Shown here: in pieces, positions 9,205 to 17,744 of the stretch
How the letters are laid out: the number at the start of each line of letters is the position of its first letter
Position numbering within the stretch: position 1 is the first letter of the stretch
Source: Actinomycetes bacterium
GTDB taxonomy: Bacteria > Actinomycetota > Acidimicrobiia > Acidimicrobiales > JAMCPL01
Direction of reading: 5' to 3'
Length of the DNA stretch: 64,000 nucleotides
Assembly (NCBI GenBank): GCA_021841005.1
Contig: JAKBVZ010000018.1
Coordinates: 1 to 64,000 of the forward strand
The notes under the pieces: generated by a model
The model's database searches: none
What the model was told of the DNA's origin: nothing
Seen by the model: the letters and a program-made list of their open reading frames with translations, nothing else
Made by a program: the position numbers and the translations under genes

Positions 9205-10281
9205 TCAGAAGAGTGAGCCTGCGGCTCTCTCCACAATGAACTGTTTGTAGGCCCGAGCACGTCGGCACGTCACCTTTCCATCAGCCTCCAAGTGGTCCAC
9301 AGCGGTTTTCACATGGACTTTCTTGAAAACGGTCTCGAGAAGAGCAAATTGCTGCAGCTCAACGAGGGTCTTCGGACCCTCGTTGAGCTGTTCGAGGATC
9401 TGCTGAAAAAGCAAGGTGAGATCCGGGTCACCGTCCGAGAGGTCGAATGCCAGCTGGTTCGGATCACGAGGGTCTCTGAACTTCGATCCAGACACGCTGT
9501 CTACTCGCCACATGGCATCCTTCATCTTCTCCACGCCAATTTTCTGGGTCGTTCCGAACACGAGGAAGAGCGAGTGGCCGCCTTCGTCGAGTAGCTCGAA
9601 CGTCAGGTGATACGGGAAACCTGCGTCGGTAAGGTGTCTACGGTACTCATCGACAAGGTACCGCCTCTTCTCGATCGGACTCGCGAGATCAGCTACCGCC
9701 CGCCATTCGCGGTCGCCGAAGACCCGGTCACCCGCACCGACTTCCTCCTGCCCCGCAAAACGCGTGAACCACTGCGAGTGAAACGTGACGAGAACTTCAG
9801 GTCGCTCCCCCTGTCCGACCCTCTGGATGAGCTCGAAGGGCGTGTCCACGCCCCAGCCGTCGAAGTTCGCAAACACCGGTCCGCGCGACGCCTTGCTCTT
9901 ATCGAGCTCGGGAAGGAGAACTTCCTCGCAGGCGCCCAGTTTCATCGTTACAGAACATTGCCTGGGCATGGTGCGACCCGCAACCATCGATTCGAGGTGC
10001 TCGAACCGGTCAGGTTCCTTCTCGATGAAGAGCAGTCGTACCTCGGTGGGGTACTGGCTAACCTCATGTCGGCAGGCAATATTCAGGGCGATGATTGGGG
10101 ACCCGACGCTTCCATCGCTGTATTCACCTGGTCCAGCAAACGCGTCGACGTAGCAAATCCCGGTCGACGACCATCTCGATGCCATGATCGGGAACCAGGC
10201 ATCCAGGTAGGCCTTGAGCAAGTCATGCTTCGCCTTGGTGTGTAGGTCGCGGTCCCACACGACATCCTTGGGGACTGCCAC
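9205..10281 (-). CDS. tcmP: Three-Cys-motif partner protein TcmP
   Basis: DLHTKAKHDLLKAYLDAWFPIMA...YVDAFAGPGEYSDGSVGSPIIAL is the typical TcmP N-terminus; directly follows the DUF5131 gene. Confidence 0.85.
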   Translation of the reverse strand: MAVPKDVVWDRDLHTKAKHDLLKAYLDAWFPIMASRWSSTGICYVDAFAGPGEYSDGSVGSPIIALNIACRHEVSQYPTEVRLLFIEKEPDRFEHLESMVAGRTMPRQCSVTMKLGACEEVLLPELDKSKASRGPVFANFDGWGVDTPFELIQRVGQGERPEVLVTFHSQWFTRFAGQEEVGAGDRVFGDREWRAVADLASPIEKRRYLVDEYRRHLTDAGFPYHLTFELLDEGGHSLFLVFGTTQKIGVEKMKDAMWRVDSVSGSKFRDPRDPNQLAFDLSDGDPDLTLLFQQILEQLNEGPKTLVELQQFALLETVFKKVHVKTAVDHLEADGKVTCRRARAYKQFIVERAAGSLF

Positions 10282-11028
10282 TCAGCTCACCAGACTCCCC
10301 GGCATCTCATCCCAGTACCGACCGTCGAGTTCCCTCCCGCCAGATTTTGGCGTTCTGCCCCCCCACTGTTTGAAGAAGAAGGGCACGCCGTCTGCGACGC
10401 ACTGGTCGCGTACCTCAACTATCCACTCGTACTCGACTGGACGTGCTTCGTGTCCCGACTCGCCCCCGACGATAACCCATTGGATGCCGTCTAAGTTGAG
10501 CTTGCCAACTGGGCCGAGGAGTGGCTCTATCGACAAGAACTTCGTCGCCGCGGGTGTCTGTCGAAGATCGTCGATACGGAACGTATATCGAGCACTCTCC
10601 ACACTCACACCCATCCATAGGTTCTTCGGCCAACCCAGCGTTTCACCAAGTGCTACGAGTCGCTTCGACCGCTTCGTGAGGACCTGATACATATGGCGAG
10701 GCGTGTCACTTATGACGGCGAAAACATCCGCGATGAATGAGTCGGGCACGGCCGGGTGGAAGAGATCGCTCATCGAGTTGACGAAGATCATCCGAGGCAT
10801 GATCCATCGCCTGGGCATGTCCAGCTGGTCCTTGTGGAGCGTGATTCCGAACCCGGGGCCTGAAGTGCGCGGGTCACCGTCGACTTGGTATTTGGGGTTG
10901 CCCATTGCTTTGAGCCTCCGCGCAAGCGTGAGCGCATAGCAGTGGTCGCATCCCGGAGACGTTCGATCACAACCAGTCGTCGGATTCCAGGTTGCGTCTG
11001 TCCACTCGATCTGGCTTTTATCGCTCAT
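10282..11028 (-). CDS. DUF5131 (phage Gp37/Gp68-like) three-Cys-motif protein
   Basis: SQIEWTDATWNPTTGCDRTSPGCDHCYALTLARRLKAMGN; IFVNSMSDLFH; VIVGGESG. Confidence 0.9.
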   Translation of the reverse strand: MSDKSQIEWTDATWNPTTGCDRTSPGCDHCYALTLARRLKAMGNPKYQVDGDPRTSGPGFGITLHKDQLDMPRRWIMPRMIFVNSMSDLFHPAVPDSFIADVFAVISDTPRHMYQVLTKRSKRLVALGETLGWPKNLWMGVSVESARYTFRIDDLRQTPAATKFLSIEPLLGPVGKLNLDGIQWVIVGGESGHEARPVEYEWIVEVRDQCVADGVPFFFKQWGGRTPKSGGRELDGRYWDEMPGSLVS

Positions 11029-11513
11029 AAACCAATTCTAATAGGGCCGCCCTAACAAATCCAGAATCAATAGGATCTGGTTAGTTGCAATTACTGATTT
11101 TACTAGTTTTAATTTCATACCTATACATATCCCCTGTGCATTCAGTCGGAAGTATTTTCCCGTATCTGCTAGTATATCGGAAAGTTACGCCATTTTCTTA
11201 TGCGTACCTGGTGGTGGGTATTGGGTACGCAGCGGAAGATGTTCTTCCGATCATCCACTTAAGTGTCACACCTGATTGGTAAGATTGTGCTGATATGTAT
11301 TCAACATCTCAGTTAGTCAACTACCCCGTCCTTACGAACGGACATTGCGGTCCCACGCATAACAGATGGGTCCAGCTTGAAACCTTTCGGCTTTTGAAAA
11401 ACTGAACTTGGAGAAGGTAGCGTAAGAATGTATCCGGTATCAGGGGGCAAGTCCACAGTCCGTCCATAAGGGAAGAATCCACCGCTCAAGTCCGGTCAGT
11501 GTGGTAAACTAGA

Positions 11514-12380
11514 ATGATGACATTAGGTGATCACATATATGTTGAGCGAGGTTTGTACACCCATCACGGTATCGACATGGGCGACGGCTGGGTCATTCAC
11601 TTCTCGTCCACTGATGGCTCCAAAAGCGACGCATCTATCCGCTGGGCGCGCATCGAGGACTTCGCTCGTGATGGAACCGTGCAAGTCCGGACCTACGGCA
11701 CTCACTTCGACGCTGAACAGGTTGCCGAGCGGGCACGATCGATGCTTGATCAGTCTGGCTACCACCTGTTCTCCAACAACTGTGAGCACTTTGTGACGTG
11801 GTGCGTGACGGGCGAGCACAGCAGCGCTCAGGTCGAGGCGGCCGCGTCCGGAGCGAGCCTCGTCGGGGTGGGTGCAGTTGTGCCCTCCCTCGGGGTCGGC
11901 GTGGTCACGACCCTGGGCAGGGCTGCCATCAGGAGCGGACCCAATCTCATGTCTGGACTCGCGGCCGTCGGCGGTACCGTCATCGGTGGCATTGTGGTCC
12001 TCGGTGGAATCTCTGGGCTTATGGCGGGTGGAACGATGTGTATCGCCCTTCGCGACAAGGAGACGCTGTCGGTCGAAGAGCGCCAAGCGCGGCGCGTCGG
12101 TCGCTACTGCGCCATCGGCGGGGCTACGATCGGTGTCGGCGTGGCAGTCCACGCCGTAGGCGCCATGGGGATCGCCGGGTATGGCGCCGCTGGCCTCACC
12201 TCCGGACTCGCTGCCCTTGGCGGAATCGTCGGAGGAGGCATGGCTCAAGGCGTTCTTGTCACCATGCTCCTTCCCGTACTGTTCGCTGCGGGGATCGGCT
12301 ACCTGCTCTACCGTGCTGCGAGATGGCTGTCTCTCCGCTGCCCACCTGGAGGGCTGCCTCCGCCACCTGCCTGCATGTGA
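11514..12380 (+). CDS. LRAT-domain (NlpC/P60-like) protein with Gly-rich multi-TM C-terminus
   Basis: GDHIYVERGLYTHHGIDMGDGWVIHF ... LFSNNCEHFVTWC; long glycine-rich hydrophobic C-terminal half. Confidence 0.8.
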   Translation: MMTLGDHIYVERGLYTHHGIDMGDGWVIHFSSTDGSKSDASIRWARIEDFARDGTVQVRTYGTHFDAEQVAERARSMLDQSGYHLFSNNCEHFVTWCVTGEHSSAQVEAAASGASLVGVGAVVPSLGVGVVTTLGRAAIRSGPNLMSGLAAVGGTVIGGIVVLGGISGLMAGGTMCIALRDKETLSVEERQARRVGRYCAIGGATIGVGVAVHAVGAMGIAGYGAAGLTSGLAALGGIVGGGMAQGVLVTMLLPVLFAAGIGYLLYRAARWLSLRCPPGGLPPPPACM

Positions 12381-12486
12381 GACATACGCCTATGCCCGCT
12401 AGAGAGAATGACATAATCCCTGTTCAGGAGAGAGCGTGAGTATAGCCAGAGGAACCGCAGTCCGTTGAACCAACAAAGAGGCAGCC

Positions 12487-13395
12487 ATGAATCATAGTGC
12501 GGCTGTCTACATGGTTCGCGTCAGGCAGAAGAGGGACACCTCCGGAACGTTCCAGTTGCTTGGTGACATCGACGACCAAGGCACGTCACTTTTGGCGGTT
12601 CTACAGAACTACTTCAACGGCTTCAAGTCAATCAGCGAGGACAATACCAAGGTCGTTCGGTCCGTACAGTGTGACATCGTCGGCGACGACATCCAGTTAC
12701 TGACCCAGCATGGTCAGAACGGTGTCACTGCCGATATCGTGAGTCCCGGTGGAGACCTCCTATTACGACAGACTCCCGACGATACTCAGCTCCTTCGCTG
12801 CGGATGTCTTTTTCGGCTACCGCCCGCCCAGAACACTGGCTGGCTCGCTGTCCATGTGAATAACCGCCGTAGCATCAAAGGTCTGCTCCAGAAGGGCATC
12901 GCAGACTTGTTCCGACAGGATTTCCCAGACCTGATGCTGGACATCACTCCCTTCGTTGAGGCATCGATCTTACAAGAGGCTGTTAGTCACGATCGGATTG
13001 ACAAGATCAAGCTCGTCAAGTATGAACGGCCGAACGACCGTGCTGCAGCGGCTACCGATCGATGGATTCCAGCAGATGTCATCGGTCGCTTGGAACTTGA
13101 TATCACCCCGAAGGGGAAGGGCAACCGGCTCCTATCTGGACTCCTACAGCGGTTCTTGAACGGAGATACAACAGCGTTTGGGGAGATCGTCGAGTTCCAA
13201 GACATCACATTTGAACAGGCCAAGGTTGAGGTTCAGCTCGCTGACAATAGGAAGCGAACCTTCAACATCGAGAAGCCAGAGGCAGGACATACGTTTACGG
13301 AAGACTTGGAAGACCTTACGATCGAAAACGGCGAGCCGACTCCGGCGAGTTTGTTCGAAGGATTACGCGCCGCTCTCAGCAGTGTGGCGACATAG
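12487..13395 (+). CDS. Hypothetical cytosolic protein, first gene of a two-gene unit
   Basis: 302-aa ORF; no family recognised by eye; 8 nt before the next ORF. Confidence 0.75.
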   Translation: MNHSAAVYMVRVRQKRDTSGTFQLLGDIDDQGTSLLAVLQNYFNGFKSISEDNTKVVRSVQCDIVGDDIQLLTQHGQNGVTADIVSPGGDLLLRQTPDDTQLLRCGCLFRLPPAQNTGWLAVHVNNRRSIKGLLQKGIADLFRQDFPDLMLDITPFVEASILQEAVSHDRIDKIKLVKYERPNDRAAAATDRWIPADVIGRLELDITPKGKGNRLLSGLLQRFLNGDTTAFGEIVEFQDITFEQAKVEVQLADNRKRTFNIEKPEAGHTFTEDLEDLTIENGEPTPASLFEGLRAALSSVAT

Positions 13396-13403
13396 GACTC
13401 GCC

Positions 13404-13973
13404 ATGTCCGGGAACAATACGAAAGCCAACCCCCGAGCAATCATCCGGGCACACCGTCGTACATACATCGACGTTCGTACTGGAACACGTCGATGGCAGG
13501 ACATAGCCCTCAATGAGGTTATGCCGATCCTTCTCGGGATCGGTTGCCTTGTTGCCAACGTGAAGCTGCCGGTAGCGGCCAGTGTTGGGATTCTAACAGT
13601 TTCAGGTCTTCTTGGCGCGTTTCTTTTCAGCGTCATGTTGCAGGTTTCCGAGCGAGCGATGGACTGGGCGGATTCTTCACCAGCTCCCGGGCCAGATACG
13701 TCGTCTCATGCCATTTACCTGGGCGAGCTGGCCGCGAATTCGGGTTACGCATCGCTTGTCTGCATCGTGACATCTGCCATCTTCGTTGTCGCCAGCGCTG
13801 GTTCCGGCTGGCTACTCCGTATCTCGACCGCTGTGGGGCTTGCACTCGCTCTCCACATGGGACTCGTCTTACTCATGGTGATGAAACGTGTCTTCGCACT
13901 GACAACCGAACGCCTCAATCGTGCACGAACCGGAGCCGACCACCGTAACATACCACGACGGCACGTCTCGTAG
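13404..13973 (+). CDS. Hypothetical multi-TM (about 4 TM) membrane protein, second gene of the unit
   Basis: Hydrophobic segments EVMPILLGIGCLVANVKLPVAASVGILTVSGLLGAFLFSVML and SLVCIVTSAIFVVASAGSGWLLRISTAVGLALALHMGLVLLMVM. Confidence 0.75.
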   Translation: MSGNNTKANPRAIIRAHRRTYIDVRTGTRRWQDIALNEVMPILLGIGCLVANVKLPVAASVGILTVSGLLGAFLFSVMLQVSERAMDWADSSPAPGPDTSSHAIYLGELAANSGYASLVCIVTSAIFVVASAGSGWLLRISTAVGLALALHMGLVLLMVMKRVFALTTERLNRARTGADHRNIPRRHVS

Positions 13974-14095
13974 TGACTCAACTCGCTCCGAGATCAGCCG
14001 AGCCAGCCTCCTCCACTTGACCTACCTCAGTCACCAATACGTCCGTCACCAAACGTGTTGCTGTGAACGGCAATTGTCGATGTTGTCGCCAAGAG

Positions 14096-15202
14096 CTAAC
14101 CAGTGATCGGTGATATCCCCGCCGGTGCGCTCGGTCCTTCTCCACAATTGCCAATCGACGATGCTTGGTCAGCAAGTGCGTATGCTTGCTGTTGGTAGGA
14201 GTTAGCGGTAGAAATATAGCCGTTCATAGTGCTCACCGCTTGATTGATAGCGGTCTGGCTCTGGCTCACAGAGGCATTGACGTTTGTGGTCGATGGTGTC
14301 CCAGAGGGAACATATCCAGGGATTGCTGCTTCCGCATTCCTAAGCGTGTTCGCATCTGACTGAAGTTGGCTAACGTCGGATTGTAACTGCTTGATATCCT
14401 GCTGAACATTGCTAGCATCACTCGCCACAGCGCCAGCATCACTCGCCACAGCGCCAGCATCACTCGCCACAGCGCCAGCATCGCTACATACGCCGTTCCC
14501 ACTCCCTGTACCATATTGACTTACTGCCTGTTGGGTAGAGGCGAAATCGGACTGGGTGGTACCAAGATCAGTTTTCTCTTGCGCCAGATCGGATGAAGTT
14601 CCTTGGACATCTGACTGAAGTTGGCTTATGTCTCCCTGCACATTATTAATGTCTGTAGTCACGGTTCCAGCATCTGACTCAACTTTCTGCTGTGCCGCCT
14701 CTGTTGCCTGCTGTTGGTTGTAGGCGTTGACATTATCGGCAACCGTGGATCGAAGCTGGCTCAAGAACCCATTATACTCACCCTCAGTTCCTGGCACGAA
14801 AGTAAGATTAGTGATGTTTCCGTTACTATTTGGGATCGCGATGGAGAGGTGAGTTGGGTTAATCGTCCCCGAAAACTGGTTACCGTTGATCGTGATCTCG
14901 ATGTTGCCCTCCGAGATTAATCCACTCACGCTCGTATCGTCAGTGTGGATGTGTCGGCCACTTGCTGAGATGTATGCCGACGTGACAGTACCTGTAAACC
15001 GCGAACCACCGTCGGAGACCCATTGGATCAGGCTGTTCATGCCAGAATTCTCGCTTACCCAGGAAGTCGGAATCGATCTCAACGTAAAACCCGTAGACGC
15101 TCCGCACGCGGCCAACAGGAGTGCGCACGTAACTGTTACACTAGTGACTAACCCGCTACTTGGATGACCACCCGTTGCTCTCACTGCATGTTTCCTCGCC
15201 AT
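14096..15202 (-). CDS. Secreted lipoprotein with coiled-coil/Gln-Ser-Asp-rich C-terminal region
   Basis: Lipobox LLAAC; DAGAVAS repeats; QLQSDV coiled-coil repeats. Confidence 0.75.
   Translation of the reverse strand: MARKHAVRATGGHPSSGLVTSVTVTCALLLAACGASTGFTLRSIPTSWVSENSGMNSLIQWVSDGGSRFTGTVTSAYISASGRHIHTDDTSVSGLISEGNIEITINGNQFSGTINPTHLSIAIPNSNGNITNLTFVPGTEGEYNGFLSQLRSTVADNVNAYNQQQATEAAQQKVESDAGTVTTDINNVQGDISQLQSDVQGTSSDLAQEKTDLGTTQSDFASTQQAVSQYGTGSGNGVCSDAGAVASDAGAVASDAGAVASDASNVQQDIKQLQSDVSQLQSDANTLRNAEAAIPGYVPSGTPSTTNVNASVSQSQTAINQAVSTMNGYISTANSYQQQAYALADQASSIGNCGEGPSAPAGISPITG
14412..14484. repeat. 21-bp in-frame tandem repeat (gcatcactcgccacagcgcca) encoding (DAGAVAS)n
   Basis: Direct reading; about 3.5 copies. 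Confidence 0.9.
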
Positions 15203-15249
15203 AGCTTTGCTGTTGATCTCCTAGATTGAGCACTCCACTAACTTGCCAA

Positions 15250-15425
15250 AACTGCAACCATTCAGCACCTCTTTGATAATACCACAAACCTTGGGGTAAT
15301 ACCAATTGTTTGGGTGATGATTGGCACTTCGCTGCCAGGTCAGATGCGTTGAGATACCGGACATCCACGGAATACCGGTAAAGAGTCCGATGAGGGCATC
15401 GAGCACATTGACCTGATGCCTGTCG
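15250..15425. repeat. Dispersed intergenic repeat, copy B
   Basis: Aligns with about 9030-9190. Confidence 0.75.
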
Positions 15426-15611
15426 TCTTCCTCCGCGACCGATCCCCCCTATAGGATAAGATTGGGAGGATGGAAGTATTAACGGTAGGGTTGGCAATAG
15501 TGGGCTGTGTGTAGTGTCTAACACTCAATCGGTTGAACCAAAAAGAGACTTGAAAGATCGCTAGGTTCTACAACCGCGTTCTGCGTTAGATGATTCCTCT
15601 ACATCTCCCAA

Positions 15612-16089
15612 TTATCCATCAGTAGCATCCATTGGTAGAGTCACCTCTTTGATCCAACCCTTCAGCTTGTCAATTGCTTGCTCAAGGTCACGGGTATACC
15701 AATCCGCGCGAGCCAACCAGGAAAAGGATTCGTCTTTGCCGAACCTGCTCTCTACTGTGACCATTCTGGCTTCGAGTTCGCGACATAGAGCAAGGCGTTC
15801 CATTTCTTCGGGTTGAGCGCCATACTGGATGTTGAACATGTGTCGCATCTTGAGCACGGTCTCCAGTGCTGCCTCCAAGCGTCGTCTAACGGCATCCTGA
15901 GTGGCAAGCCTAAACCGCCTCCTCCGAAGCCTTAACGGATTGCAAAGTGGCTTTAGCCGCCTCCTCCGACGCGATAGCCGACCTCTCTGATGCGGTCGTT
16001 GAACGCCGCCCAAGCTGGATTGAGTACAGCCCGACCCCAACGACAGTAACTAAGCTGAGACCCGAAAGCAGGTCGGAAACCCAGTTCAT
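15612..16089 (-). pseudogene. Frameshifted small membrane-anchored protein (MNWVSDLLSGLSLVTVVGVGLYSIQLGRRS...ASEEAV / RLATQDAVRRRLEAALETV...)
   Basis: ATG at 16089 opens a typical N-terminal TM frame ending in TAG near 15914; the +1 frame continues to the 15612 stop as a plausible C-terminus. Confidence 0.6.
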
Positions 16090-16230
16090 CCTAACGCAAC
16101 CTCCGCGACGTTGGGTTTAGCAACAGATCGACTGTCAACACATGCAATGGACACAAATGGAAGTCCGAATAGTCCCAGGACATGGCGCTCCCCTAAACTC
16201 CTAGTTTAGGTAGGTTATCCACGATCCCCA

Positions 16231-16294
16231 CCGTTTCGAGCGATACGGCGACGATACGCGCTACGAGCGAAACGACGTAGCGAGGGTCGCCGTG
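16231..16294. repeat. 64-bp palindromic dispersed repeat, copy 1
   Basis: 62/64 identical to 17541-17604; contains CGCTACG-N10-CGTAGCG and GGCGAC...GTCGCC. Confidence 0.9.
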
Positions 16295-16544
16295 AACACT
16301 CTTTGGCTATGCATCCGACGGCGATCTTAAGGTGAAGTACAGATTGTTCGGTCTTGCGGATGTCGGGGAGGCATGGCGACTCCAGATGAAGTCTCCAGGT
16401 GGTAAGCTGCTCCTGGTGCCTAGCGGCTAGCGCCTGTGCCTGTGCCGGAATGCAATTCCCACTTACTACTTTGGTACCGGTTAGAAGCTCCAGACGCCAG
16501 ACGCCAGTCACTAGGAATGTAGTTGCCGGTTAGCCTGATCAGTG

Positions 16545-16940
16545 TCCGACAGTGCTCATCGGAAATGTCACCGCAGCCAGGTAGCCACCACCGCGGCTCA
16601 CCGGGAATGTCACCGTAGCCAGATCCGCTAAACCATCCGTCCTCCCCACACGCCTGCCGGAAATGTCACCGCAGCCAGATCCGCTTCACCATCACGTCCT
16701 CCCCACACGCGTACTGCCAACTCCGCTTCGTCACACGATACCCCCACCACGGCCCGGGAGTCCCCAGGCCCCCACACGCCTACCCTAGCCAACTCCGCTT
16801 TGTCACACGATACCCCCACCACGGCCCGGGAGTCCCCAGGCCCCCACACGGGTATCATAGCCAACTCCGCTTTGTCACGTCCTCCCCATCCGCCTACCCT
16901 AGCCAACTCCGCTTTGTCACGTCCTCCCCACACGCCCATA
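16545..16940. repeat. Degenerate tandem repeat array (units about 39 to 66 bp), extending past the stop codon
   Basis: Recurring gccaactccgctttgtcac, tcctccccacacgc, cggaaatgtcaccgcagccagatccgct. Confidence 0.85.
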
Positions 16941-17140
16941 GTAGCAAGGTGTATCTCATTGTCCTGTACATGCTCTGCCTGATGACCGTTTATGGCTGTC
17001 GTATGGAATCCGACAAGCATTGCTATCGCAAACACTCCAAGTATTATGGTTGCAAAGATTGTAGCGGCGATATGCTTTATGGTTGAATTTACTGTAATCA
17101 TGTTATCTCCTTTACTTTTATCTAATAGATGCTCTTGCAT
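16628..17140 (-). CDS. Exported or membrane-anchored protein with degenerate VWGGRDKAELA repeats
   Basis: N-terminal hydrophobic helix (ATIFATIILGVFAIAMLVGF) followed by WGG/WGP-RDKAELA repeats; likely start at internal Met (MITVNSTIKH). Confidence 0.6.
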   Translation of the reverse strand: MQEHLLDKSKGDNMITVNSTIKHIAATIFATIILGVFAIAMLVGFHTTAINGHQAEHVQDNEIHLATMGVWGGRDKAELARVGGWGGRDKAELAMIPVWGPGDSRAVVGVSCDKAELARVGVWGPGDSRAVVGVSCDEAELAVRVWGGRDGEADLAAVTFPAGVWGGRMV

Positions 17141-17540
17141 CCACCCTCCATGGTAAGCCCGCCCGTGAGAAATGGCTATCTACACTAGGTATACATTTTC
17201 CTTACCTTGACTGACCACACCGTATCCATTCAGGTCCCCATGGTCACACACAACTACCATGAATGGCGTGATTGATGTGGCTTTGGCCTTGACTTGAACG
17301 ATGTACCGAACAAGGTTCGGATCGTAGCGGGGCTTCGGTAAGAAATAGTTGAGAACATGGCTCTACAGAGTGGTGGAGGCAGGATAGGTGGTATGGAATT
17401 TGAAGAACAATTACAATTAGTGATAATCTCACCAGGATTCTAATATATCTTAATATATTAACGATAAGCTAACCAGTTCGCAACGTGTTATTACTCAGCA
17501 TCTCAAATACCGAGTCTAGGCAGCGTCTCGACGATATGAA

Positions 17541-17604
17541 CCGTTTCGAGCGATACAGCGACGATACGCGCTACGAGCGGAACGACGTAGCGAGGGTCGC
17601 CGTG
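17541..17604. repeat. 64-bp palindromic dispersed repeat, copy 2
   Basis: See 16231-16294. Confidence 0.9.
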
Positions 17605-17744
17605 CTCTTCTCCCCAGGCGTTCGGGTCATTCACAATTCCCGATGCGGGATCTGTCTTTATCTGGTGTCCGGTAAATGGGGGATACTCACTTCTACCGCG
17701 CCGATTACTGGGATGAGAAGGGCGCTCCTCAGTAGGGATAATCA

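Noticed and set aside
8919-9260. - strand ORF (113 aa)
   Set aside because: Runs from the tcmP 3' end through the dispersed repeat; treated as a repeat relic, not an intact gene
9607-10245. + strand ORF (212 aa)
   Set aside because: Antisense to tcmP; no independent evidence for coding
11798-12439. + strand ORF rich in Arg (213 aa)
   Set aside because: Alternative frame of the LRAT-domain gene; extreme Arg/Gly composition typical of an out-of-frame GC-rich read
16725-16940. Possible CRISPR-like array
   Set aside because: Units vary in length (39-66 bp), there are no uniform spacers, the array lies within a reading frame, and no cas genes are present
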